Assembly: GCA_029207755.1 (NCBI GenBank) | Contig: JARCOQ010000017.1 | Location: 3,794,945 to 3,858,944 of the forward strand | DNA length: 64,000 bases | From: Chamaea fasciata | Lineage: Eukaryota; Chordata; Aves; Passeriformes; Sylviidae | Reading direction: 5' to 3' | Part shown: piece by piece, positions 25,557 through 36,824 of the stretch | Layout of the letters: every line of letters starts with the position of its first letter | Position numbering within the stretch: position 1 is the stretch's first letter | Notes under the pieces: model-generated | The model's input: the letters and a program-made list of their open reading frames with translations, nothing else | Told to the model about the DNA's origin: nothing | The model's database searches: none | Translations under genes and position numbers: made by a program

Positions 25557-28500
25557 AAGTAGAAAAAGCTATAAAAATTTAGTCACACTGAGGCACACAT
25601 GAAAAATGTTGTGTTTTGAAAAAAGATGCAATGAAGTGGCTTAGAGTGGGCTGGAATGAAGTAGAATAACATTTCAAGTATATAACTGGATAACAAATGA
25701 GAAAAAGTGTTGGGCAACCAAACCAAGGTTAAATAACCCACTTGGACTAATTCTTCAGTAATTCCTGTAATTTTGCTAAATTTAAAGTAATAGACATAAC
25801 GTTACTGTCTTCTCTCATCTCACTTTTCCAAGTGGGGAAAACATAATCCTACTACTAATTCCAGTACGATTAAAAACAATCTTGTTTCATTCAAAAATAA
25901 TTAAGAATATCACCATTAATCTTGATATGGATTTTATTCTGTAGTTTTTCTGTAGAAAAACAAAAATATTTTCTTTCAAGAAAGAATTTAAATTTGGAAG
26001 GAGTGGACTCATTTTGAAACAAAAGCAGTTTAAAAGACTTAAAACCTTTGTAAAACAGATTTTCCATTCTTTTCCAAAGTGAATTAGTAATATCCTTGGA
26101 GACATGCGAGAACTCCAGCCAGAGGCAAGCCATGTTGGAACACAGAGAGCAGACATTAAAAATGAACGTTGCCATCCCACTTCAAATAGGAAGTCTTTCA
26201 CAGTGAGAATTTTATTGTTTTAAGAAGGACATATAGAGACAGATGAGAACAGAACTGGACCTTTACCAGTTGGGTAAGGGAATATCACGGAACAAGCCAG
26301 AAAATATGACTTAAGGAAAAAAATACAGAGAAGGAAAAATTCCACTTCTATCGAATAATTCTGGACACCAAGGGAAAGAAAAACTTTGATAAACATTCCT
26401 TCTAAAAAATTCCCGTCTAAGCTAAGGGTGGTAACCAAGTTCATAACCTTGACAATGGCAACTTAAAAAAACAAGCTAAAAATGCCAGTTTTGCTGTACA
26501 GTAGAATCAAATTAAAAAGTGATGAACAGAAGCCCTCCTCAGACAGTAATCTAAACAGTTTGTGGAGCTAAATGAAATGCCATGGTTATGTTGTCTAGAC
26601 CAATAACCCCTTGCTGGCTTGTAACTCCATTATATTTGAGACACTTTCAAACACTTTCCAAATTAGTATATTTTTTCAAAATTAGTAACTACTTCTATTG
26701 CCTACAAACAGAACAGGCTGCAGGAGATTTAATTTTTAGTTGCCCTCAAAAGATAATCCAATTTAGGGATAATTTCTGCTGCTGTCTCAGTCATAGCAAT
26801 GAAGACTTGATAACGTAGACAGGAACAAATAAAGTAAGGCTGGATTAAATGAAAAAAACCAAAATACCCCATTTTTTTCTTTTAACTTTAAGAGAAACCA
26901 CCACAGTTTCTTTGGCAAAGATATACCTTTTAACAGTAACTGGAAACTACTGATTCTGCCAAACTCTACTTCTGCATAGGCAGATTGATTTCTGGGCAGT
27001 CAACCTTACTAAGTCAGAGCGTCCAAATTACAAAAAAGTGCTGAGAATTTATAATAGAAAATAAAATCTCCTAAAGGAACGGGACATATAGAAGCAGAAA
27101 GAAAATCTCTCCTCTTTTTTTTTTTTTTTTTTTTTTTGGTTTTAAATCTTGCCCTGTTTATTTACAAGCATATAATTATTAATTTTCATTTGGTACAAAT
27201 GGAAACCAAACCCAAACAAGCAAAATAAACTTCAAATGGAACAAACAACCCACAAAGACAGCGAGCATTTAGGTGCTTAATCATGCAGAGAATCAAAAGG
27301 CGAGCACAAAAAACACCAACTACAATGAAGTGAAAACATATTAAAAAACAAATCACAATACCTCAGAATCTTTTCCAAGCTTTGTGTGGAGCTTAGCTGG
27401 GCCTCACATCAACTCACCCCGGAGCTGGGCTGGAGGGAAATTCTGGAAGGAAATGCTGGCACCAGCCACCCCTGGTGCCAGCAGAGCCACCTCTGCTGCT
27501 CAGGTAGGGGCTTGTTTTAGGTTTGTCATTAAATCTTTCTTTAGAGCTCACTTCCAACTCATTTTCAAGCTGGCTTTGCAGGACACTCTCCTCATTTCCT
27601 CCTCCCCCGTTTTAAATGTGTACAGTGTGCCCAGGGGCTTGGTATGAAGGGTTTAATTGCTGGCTCCAGGTGCCACTGGAACAAAACCGCTGAGCTGGTC
27701 ATGGGAAGAAAGACAGCTGGTCACATTCACAGTGGGGTTAACAAGCACTGGGATCGATCCTCGTTTAAAATCTCACTGAAAAATAATCTTGATCTGCCTT
27801 AAATTTAAGATTTCAGAACTTTTAGCATTTGGTGAAGCATTTAGATGGAATGATGGCCCTCATACTTCTATTTTCACATGGATCACCCCAAGCCCTTTAC
27901 ACTGTGACAGCAGTTTCTAGCTTGGCATGGAGTCACTGCTGTAAGGTTATGATAAAGAAACTGCTTGTTGTCCCTTTCCCTGCCTCAAGAATTAGGAGCA
28001 GCCATGCCATGGCAGGCTCAAGCAAAACCTCTCCCTGCCAGCTTGGTTTTCTGCCACAGGTTTGCCAACTCCTCACCGTTTACATGTCCATGAGCCAGGT
28101 AGGGCTCTCGGTACAGGAGCAACATCTCCTGCCTGAGACACCCAAACAGGCCCTGGAAGGGGCTGTCCCACCTCCCTTGGACCAGATTCCTGCAGAACCT
28201 GGAGGGCAACTTTTGTCACTGAGGAAGGGCTCCAAGCACACCAGAGGCAGTGGCCAGGAGGAAGAAAAAAAAGAGAAGCAACTCCTTTTTCCCCCCCCAA
28301 TTTCTTTCAGCACCCCAATTTACTCAGGCTGCCCTAGCAAGCCCGACCCCCCAGGTTAATTAGTTGTGCCTTCAAGCTTTGGATTGCAAAATTCACTTTT
28401 GCCTGCGCAGGTGAAATTGTTTTCTTGCTGCTCCGCTAGAATGAGCACAAACAACAAAGCTACTGTTTGTCCATGATACTCTTGAAGAATATCAATACAT

Positions 28501-30527
28501 CTACTCTGTACTTAGAATGTGGCTGAAAAAACCGGGAGAAAAAAGAAACTTCAGGAAGTAGGTTTTCTGTGAGATCCTTGGGTAAGGTGAAAATTTACAT
28601 GTCTTTAAAACCAAGCCAGGCAACCAAGGAAGATTTATGCTTGTAGAAACATCTTAGACGTTTCCACTGATTTTCTGCTTTGCAGCTTCTCCCTTTTGCA
28701 GAAAATAACTAATTAAGACCAGAACAGAGTTCAGGCTCTGCCGCTGGTGTCCTCAGGAACGTAACCTTCTTTTCCCTGGAAAGAAAACACAGGGAGAAAG
28801 TTGTGAAGACCCAGCAAGACAAGATATGTTAAGCCAAGCAATCAATAGTCAGGTGTAACATGAAATCTGAGCGGGTTAACAGCTTTACCCTGCTGAAAAC
28901 ATATTTTCCTCCATTTCTGTGTAGACTGAAAGGATTAAAATGATTAGACACATTATTTCACGCAGAGGAAAAGATAACTTTGTGCTGGTGGCACCATGCA
29001 GCTTTTCCATGGTATCCAAACCCTACCAGGTCAGTTTAGATTTTATCTTCATTTACATATCTGCATCATGTGTACTTGGTGCAGGAGACTGTTTTAATGT
29101 AGCAGCAAATTTTGAAAGGGCCAGACATGGAATTTTCGCCCAAAAGACACGTTTCCATGGAGCAGACATGGGAATGTTCCTACTCTTAGTAATCCCCAGA
29201 CCTCAAGGCTACAGAGCCCTGCCAGGCTCCAGGCCAGGGCCACTGAAGGGCAGTGGATTCCCCCTTGGTATAAACAGGGATGACTCCTGGGATCTTCCAT
29301 TAACACTTTCTCCAGAAATTCACCCAAATGACAGCACCAAACCACCAAAGGCTCTCTGAGAACACGACTAAAGCAAGTATCAGTAAAGGCACAGAGGTTG
29401 CTGGGTGGATGTGGCTGCATCAATTCTTGCACCAGGATGTTTTGCAAGCCTGCTTGGCATTTTAGCCGTTGGAGAAATAAGCACCAAATTCTATACAAAG
29501 CCTTTAATATTCAGCTTTCATGTAGAATTTGAACCTCAAATTCTCAGGTCATCGTTTACATCTGCACTTATCTGTAAAGGGTGTCTGTGCCTGGGTTAGA
29601 ATGAGCAGAAGGTATTCAGTCTACAAATATGCTTCATAAAAGGAATCTCAGACTTTAAATAATGCATTTTTTCTCTCGATTGGAGAAACTGGAGGTGCAG
29701 TTCCGTGACACTGCTACATCAATTAACACCTAGTTTCAGCCAAAAGAGCTAATCTTCACCTTCTGAAATAGAATAGAATGAGGTAATGAAGTTCAGTTCA
29801 CTGAATTATTGAAGAATCTGCACTCATCTGAGGAAATTATGTGAGGGAAAAATTTATATTTTGAAGTGCCGTTGAAACCGGTTTTTAGAAAAATTACTTT
29901 CAGGAGTAAATTTGCACAGCAATTTATGGAAAAAATATGTAGGGGTCTTTAATGGAAGCAAACTGGAAACAGGGTAGTTTTGATTTCTGATCTTTCCATT
30001 CCCACAGCCTTAGTTAAAAAACCCAAGCCTATAAATAAGCCAACCTACTGTGCTGTTTTGATTCCTAATCCTTGGTCAAATAATTTATAACATATGTAAA
30101 ATAGGAAGTATTACACTTTTATCTGGAGATCTTACACTACCCAACAGAACTATTAAAAACATTATTTCTCCTTTATGCCCACAAAAAAAGATGCAGAGGA
30201 CTGGAATACACAAAGAAGTTTCTGCAGGGCAAACAAGGGGATAAACCTGAAGAGCTCCAGTTATTCCATGAGAAATAGATACATCCTTACCCTAAAAAGC
30301 AGTTATTTCAAAAGAGGATAAATTCTTGTCTTACCTCAGGAGGTGAATGGGAGGTAGATTAGTTTGTCCTGGGGTAAGAAAGTCGATTTGGCAACCCCGC
30401 CAAGAAGCTGATGCATTTCAAGTTCACACAATGGTTTGAACTATTTATGCCCTGAAATAACTTGTCTAGGTGTCCCTGACCAAAGGGAGTAACCCCAGCT
30501 CAGGGACAAAGCCAGGACAGATCTGTG
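25557..30527. other. Non-coding upstream DNA
   Basis: A moderately GC-rich part at 27.4-28.4 kb holds a 176-codon ORF (27829-28359) with no known family. No gene is called. Confidence 0.55.
27115..27138. repeat. Poly(T), 24 bases
   Basis: Uninterrupted T run preceded by CTCTCCTC and followed by GGTTTT. It could be the poly(A) side of a lost minus-strand insertion, but no element is recognisable. Confidence 0.95.
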
Positions 30528-30780
30528 CATCCATGTGGAGCCAGGCTGGGAGAGTTGGGGATGCTCACCTGGAGAGGAGAAGGATCCAGAGAGAGTTCAC
30601 AGCCTTTTCTAGCGCCTAAAGGGGCTCCAGGAGAGCCGGAGAGGGACTGGGGACAGGGGATGTGGGGATAGAACACAGGGAATGGCTTCCCACTGCCTGA
30701 GGGCAGGGATGGATGGGATATTGGGAAGGAATTCCTCCCTCAGAGGGTGCTGAGGCCCTGGAACAGGCTGCCCAGAGAAG
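30528..30780 (+). mobile_element. CR1 LINE fragment lacking its 3' end
   Basis: It matches a young songbird-type CR1: GGCTGGGAGAGTTGGGG, CTGGAGAGGAGAAGGATCC, CTAAAGGGGCTCCAGGAGAG, GGAATGGCTTCCCACTGCC, GGATGGGATATTGGGAAGG, and GGAACAGGCTGCCCAGAGAA. Similarity stops abruptly at about 30780 instead of running to the terminal octamers. CR1 copies are normally cut at the 5' end, so a missing 3' end implies a later deletion or rearrangement. Confidence 0.88.
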
Positions 30781-33339
30781 CAAAGCTCTGAGCATGATTT
30801 TTATTCCTTTGGTGTTCCGGCACCTCGTACCGGAGAGAGAACAAAAGTGCAACTCAAAGCAAAACCCTCGTTCCATGTACTGGGAAAAGTAGCCATTGGT
30901 CATTCCTAAGTGAAAAACTCTGTCCCAAAGAGTATTTTCCCAAGTGCATTCTGGAAACCATCTGTGTCAGCTCTGAAGATGAGAAATACAATGCTTGCAA
31001 GGAGAGTGATGCTCTACCAGATACTCCAGAGCCGAGGGGAACAGCTGGACTCATCAGTTGCAATATGGAATTCCCAGCACCATTAGCGTTTGCTTAAAAA
31101 TTCCACATCAAAAAGAGGAGAGGACTATCCAGTTTTAATATTTCCACCCTTTGTAATATGCATGGGCAGATAACTTTCTGTAGCCTTTCTTTTAGAGGTT
31201 TTGCTTGGCCTTTTAGTTTTACTTGTTTACTTCAGGACGTGTCCCAACAGCTCCTGTAAAGCAAGAAGGAGAGTTCTAAAATCTTAATTGCCAGCTTGCT
31301 GCTAGATATTGCCTGATTTCAACAAGTAAATGAGAAAACTAGATGAAAAAACAGGGAGAAAAAAAGGAAAAATAGCTGTTTTTTAAATGTACTGTAACTT
31401 TTATATTTTAACCCAGAGAAGTTGCAAAAAGCTCCCATTTGAAAAGCACCCCTTTGAAAAACCTACTTCAGCTAACGTGTGCTTTTCATGGGGAAAAATA
31501 AAGACAAAAAATTTAAATAAGATATCTGAGCTAAGGGAAATAGATTGCTGACCCATCTCTTGGGACTTTTTTTTTTTTTCCAGTAAAGATGCTATTTTAA
31601 GGTTATAATTAGAGCTGGTTTGAAAGAAGCAGTGAAAAGAAATGTGTTGGTAATTTGACCAAATTAACTCCAGCTTTGATAAAAGCCAGCTACTTTGAGC
31701 CACATCATTTACAGGCATTATAAAGTCAGTGTCGTTTAGTTCTTAATTTTAAATTCTTCATGTTTCTGATTGTAGTAATTCTCTTGACACAGCAGCCATT
31801 CAGTGTAACATTACACCAGGAGGCACAGAAAAGTGGTTTCTCTAACTTGTCATGCCAGTTTTGCAGTTCAAGCTCTTCTCAAACGCTGCTTTTTGGCAAC
31901 TCATATTGTGCAATGATTATGAAAGAGGCATTTTGGAGTTTTTAAAGGGTACTCTACGAGGGCAGCTGACTCCCTCATTCCTACAGTGCCTCAGTAATTA
32001 TTTCTCATCCTACAGGGCTTCCAGTATGTAATTTTATTATCAGGATTAATCAAGGGGAATGATTCATGCTTGGTGGAAAGCAAGGTAAGTTCAACACAAC
32101 ATTAGGACTGAAAAATGCATGACTCAAACTGAATTCACAACAGGATGGAGCTTTAACAACTGGCTCATGTAAACTGTTCTCTCTGGTGTCACTTCCAAAA
32201 ATACAAGTTCTATTCCAAGAGTGACAAAATAACAAATGGTTCCACACCTGCTTCGTTTCAGTGATGGTACAGAAATGGGTGCTTTGGCTCATTTTCCTAA
32301 ACTGATGCAAAACAAAGGGATGTGAAAAAGGAAGGAAGGGAATGGAGAAACTACAACTTTTAATTTTGTTTCTGAATCCACAAAAATTCAAGCCCCAGTT
32401 CGTGTCTCTTTGGGGACATAAGATTATCTGTGCTACTCTTTCCTTATAGTGTCAGCTCTAATAAATAGAATTTAAAGTGACACTTTAGAGCAGCTCTGTG
32501 CCTTTTTGACTGGGCTCATAAGGGACTGGCACCTCCTGGTGCTGAACACGTGTAGCTAGAGGTCACACCTTACTCAGGAAGAGACTTGCAAGGAAGCATC
32601 TACTTATTTACGATTTTTTTCTTTTTTTTTTTTTTTTTTGTGTTAAAGCCAACAAGATTAGATGTTTTCAGGAAGCTCTGAGAGATCAGAGTTCCTTGAC
32701 ATCACCACACTGTCCCTGTGTTTCTCCTCCTCAGAAAAACAAAATCACCTTTGCAACACACCATTCAGGGAAGACTGGATTTACTTTCACCTAGACCATG
32801 AAAATTACCTCAGGACTGAGGACAACAGCCAGACAGTAGTTTAAGACTCCAGTGCCCTAAAGGAAAATATATAAACATATTTTTCAAGTCCAATTAAGGC
32901 TTTGGCTCTGAGCATTTGGCAGAAGGAGAAGAGTAAACATTTTATGACTTGCCTTTGCATGGATGGTGCTGTGAGGATTTAATGTATTAACTAACAAGGT
33001 CCCTGTGAGTAATTTTTGATTTTGTGAGAGGAACAGAGGAATCAGAGAATGGAGGGAATGTAGATTGCACTCAAAGCTGTTTTATCATCACTCCTGGGGG
33101 CAGTGTGTTCAGTAGTGCGTTTTTTGGAGAGAGAGAAAAAAAAAATCACTTTTGTAGTAGCCGATTTTAAAACAGGAATTCAAATAGTTTCTTTGCAGGA
33201 TGCCTCCAGCACCTCAGCTCTGCACAGACTGATGCTTATCTCTGACAGCAAAAAAAATGGTAACAGCTATTTCCAGACCTTGAAACAAAATCAGGGCATA
33301 TGGGATGAGAGGAGCTACTGCAGTTCCTGTCAGGACTTT
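30781..33339. other. Non-coding upstream DNA
   Basis: AT-rich sequence with short T-runs. No gene or element beyond those listed. Confidence 0.6.
32622..32639. repeat. Poly(T), 18 bases
   Basis: T run preceded by a further seven T and one C. Non-coding. Confidence 0.93.
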
Positions 33340-33770
33340 TGAAGGAAATCCCTGGAAAGAGTTTAGATCCAGGATTTCCTAGAAAACCTGGGAAAATTCT
33401 CAGGAAGGGTCTAAATCTAGGATGGGAAATTCATTGAACAGCACAGGGACTACTTCAGGTTCTAGATCCAGGAATCCCTATAAAAAGTGAGAAAATGCAA
33501 AGGAAGGTTGTAGATCCAGAAACTCTAAAAAGGTCTCTGTCCAGGAATTCCTGGAGAGATCACACATTCAGGAATACTTGCTAAGCCCAGGAAAACTAGA
33601 AAAGATTTAGATCAATTAATTCCCAGAAAGTGATAGGAAATTCTTTGAAAATTTCTCAGTACAGTAAATCATAACAGAGGTCTCAATCCAGATATTCCTG
33701 GGAAGGATCTTGGTCCAGGATGTCCAGGAAAACTCCTAAAAAGCCACAAATATTCCTAAAAAGTTGATAG
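33340..33770. repeat. Decayed tandem repeat of GATCCAGGAATTCCTGGAAA-like units
   Basis: Variants of TAGATCCAGGAATYCCTRGAAA recur about nine times (near 33361, 33409, 33461, 33507, 33533, 33565, 33605, 33680 and 33708) at uneven spacing of roughly 25 to 75 bp, with AAAAAG or GGAAAG following. This looks like an old minisatellite that has diverged and gained and lost bases. No coding frame is open across it. Confidence 0.65.
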
Positions 33771-34774
33771 ATGTCAGAATTTTTAAAAATACCATACCCT
33801 GAATGTTGTTTATTCTAAGCTGTTTAAACAAATTGTTTGAGTAACTTTTACATTTCATCACTTGATTTAAAGCCAGTAACACTTTCCATATGGTCAAATC
33901 ACTCCCCAGCTGAGCATTCTGGAACTGGAAAGGTGAATAGAATTGGAGTCTCTCTTATGAAGTTTCTTCATTATTTGTGAAGAAGAACTACAAAAAAAGC
34001 CCCAAACAAACCCACCAAATGTACAGGGACACCTGTGAGTTATTATTTTTAGCAGTTTGTTTCAACTGACAGAGAAGCAATGTGGGCTTTGTCACCAAGT
34101 ACTTCAAACCAATCCTGCTAATTAGGACTTCAAGTTTAACACTGACATAAACAGATTGGCAAACTAATTTGGGGATCTGCAGCTCAGGGGAGATTATTTT
34201 CTAGGTCTGGTCGATTTAGGATGATGTGATGAATACCAACGTTGTTATGAGAGGGGTCTTTCTCATCACCAAATATTCCATTTACACAGCTGGCCCCAAC
34301 ATTTAATCTCTCCAGAATCCAGTTCATTCCCCCTCCAGCTGCTCTGACTCAATAATGCTGACAGAAAAATTTCGCTCCAGTAGAACAAGTGGTTGTGCCC
34401 CTCAGCACCAATTTCTGAAGGAAGGAAGGAAACTGCATCCTGTGACAATTCCTTTGCTGACCACAGCTGTGCTCACCATTCTCTGGAAGTAGAGGTGCAG
34501 GCCTGGGGAGGAAAACTTTGGACTTTTGGGCTCCTCATTACCTTCTGAGAAGGTGTTTTCTTCCACAGGCCCTATCAAGTTTTAAGGTATAACCTTCTGC
34601 TCATAAAATAAGCTGAAAGATACCAGTGATTTCAATGAGGAAGTCCTCCCCAAAAGCACACGGGAGCTTTAAAAGGGTGAAGTGAAAACATTAAAAGTCC
34701 AGCTGATTTCAGAACGATGTATGAAAAGAGAAAAAAAAATCTCAAGGCACAGGTACTTCTAATGAAAATAACAC

Positions 34775-34810
34775 TTTTTCTTTCTTTCTTTCTTTCTTTC
34801 TTTTTTTTTC
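34775..34810. repeat. (TTTC)n microsatellite
   Basis: About six TTTC copies followed by a nine-T run. A candidate polymorphic marker; no coding role is seen. Confidence 0.92.
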
Positions 34811-35358
34811 CTGGGGGAATATGAAAGATAGGCCACGAGATCTAAAAAAATGCAGTGTCAGTCAGATAAGGAAACATCAAAAACTTGGATCAGGAGAGAC
34901 TAAGAGGTTAATTCACACAGCATTTTCCCTTTAAATCACCATTTCTCTGAGTTTATCTGTTTTACATAGATACACTCCATTCACTGTTTGCTGATTTGAG
35001 AACGATTTGAGGCAGAAGGGGTTCTTTCTAAGGATAAGCTAAAGCAGAGCTAGATTCTCTCAAGGTTATCTGTGCAGCAGGCAGCAAAGCATCATCATTC
35101 AGCCTTACCATAAAAATAGCCTGCACATTAATTACTACAGGGGACTCAGTGAAACTCTGCTGAGTGAGAATTACACGTTGATGAAAAAAGCCACCGTGAA
35201 TAATAATTGTGTAAAGCAAAATGCAAGAGGTGCTAAAATCTTGGTTTTACGTCCTCTATTTTGTACAGAACACAATAGGACTCTTCAGAAACGTGAAAGA
35301 AAGGCGTTTCTCGCTGTAGTTCACCACGCCCTGCTTTGGAAAAGAGACAATCCCGTAG

Positions 35359-35371
35359 TGCTCTCTAGTGG
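35359..35371 (-). promoter_or_regulatory. CTCF-like motif in the upstream region
   Basis: The minus strand reads CCACTAGAGAGCA, which matches the CTCF core CCASYAGRKGGCA with a single mismatch (A for G). It sits in a locally CpG-richer patch at about 35.24-35.54 kb within otherwise AT-rich sequence. Its orientation is the same as that of the site near 10.46 kb. Confidence 0.4.
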
Positions 35372-35607
35372 CTGCCAGTCCAAAAAAACCCGTCAGGCCG
35401 CGCTGCCAAGCCTGAAAATACACCGAATTATCGGAATATTCGGTTGCCCCTGTAGTCAGCCACGACTGCCCAGGGAGAGAGCGGGCACCTGCGTTTGCAT
35501 CAGTGCTCTGCACTGCCCGGGGCTTGCTCTTCCTCCAGGACTCAATTCCACAGCAGAACTGCAAATGTTGATGTGCCTGAAATTACACAGAGCAAATTGA
35601 AGACATT

Positions 35608-35625
35608 TGATGATGATGATGATGA
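35608..35625. repeat. (TGA)6 trinucleotide repeat
   Basis: Six TGA units in a row before AGAGTATGAGG. It gives poly-Met or poly-Ile in chance ORFs. Non-coding. Confidence 0.92.
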
Positions 35626-36760
35626 AGAGTATGAGGTGTCTCACAAGCTGGTATTTAAACGTGGCGCCTTTTGACTCTCCAACAAACTCCAGCTGTGCCA
35701 GATTTCTTCCTGATCCTACAGATGGTGAAGGGAAAACCATTCCCTTCGGCTTGATCTGGGCTTTGCAGGTGAGACAGCCACCTTGCAAAATGGGTGCCTA
35801 TTTTGGGCTATTAAAACTCTCTCACTGTGCTTAAAAGACAATTCATAAACCAAGCCTGAGGCCATCAGTCCTGTATAAAACCATCTGAGCAGAGACAATT
35901 TTCCTCTGCCCACAGTTAGTGACACATTTCATAACCATTGTCAGGTTACACTGCTCTTGTAAATTGTCTTATTACTAATAAACTGATATTTATTGCTTCA
36001 GATGCATAGATAAAGCCTAGATGGCAAAATTACCTTAAAGACAATAAATTAATTCCTAGGGTTGGTACACCAAGAATTTCCTGTCCAACAGCGTTTCCTC
36101 AGTGGATTCCCTCAGCTCCATCAGACATTTATTCAGCTAAATAAAGAACAAATTGCTGAGTGTAAAACAACTACCAAGGCTTTGCAGGATGATCCATTAG
36201 CTCTAGGATTTCCTTGACAGCACAAAGGATTGCAGGCTGCCAATTATAATTAAATAGAGCTCCCTACGAGCCTAGCAGAACTCCTCATTGCCCTGGATAG
36301 GAAAATGCAGGTTAAAACACAAGAGTAATAGAAAATGGATCCAAACCTGGCGCCAGTAACTGCATTTTCCAGAACTGGAAATATCTCTGTGAACAGCATG
36401 TAAATGACACTTGCCCTGGGTAGAATGCACAGGCTGTGACATTCCTGTGGTGTCAGCTGATCCTCTACTCAGGAAATCCGGTCAGAGCCCACATGAAAAT
36501 TTCAGAGGTACATACTGTACCCTTCAGCTGCACATCTAGAACATCCTTACAAATGGAGACAGAGATTGATTTGGACAGCTTGCATTAATAAACAGAATTT
36601 TTGTAACAGCCACGAAGCCAAGGGAGAAAGAAGACTAAATGTTAAAATGATTCATGACTTCTGAATGATTTGGAAGAAGCAAACCTACTGGCATCTTCCT
36701 TGACTGATCTAATTGGATTTATGTCCACTTTCTAGGAGAGGGGGGGAAGCAACATCAGTT

Positions 36761-36824
36761 AAAAAAAACCCAAAAAACAAAAAAACCCAAAAAAACCCCA
36801 ACAACAACAACAAAAAAAACCCTG
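36761..36824. repeat. A-rich tract with CCC and AAC interruptions
   Basis: Blocks of A6-A8 are separated by CCC, CCCC and (CAA)4. The composition resembles the A-rich arms at 6570-6600 and 19801-19858. Confidence 0.85.

Noticed and set aside
32528..32543. CTCF-like GCACCTCCTGGTGC
   Set aside because: Three mismatches to the core consensus; it is more likely a chance near-palindrome.
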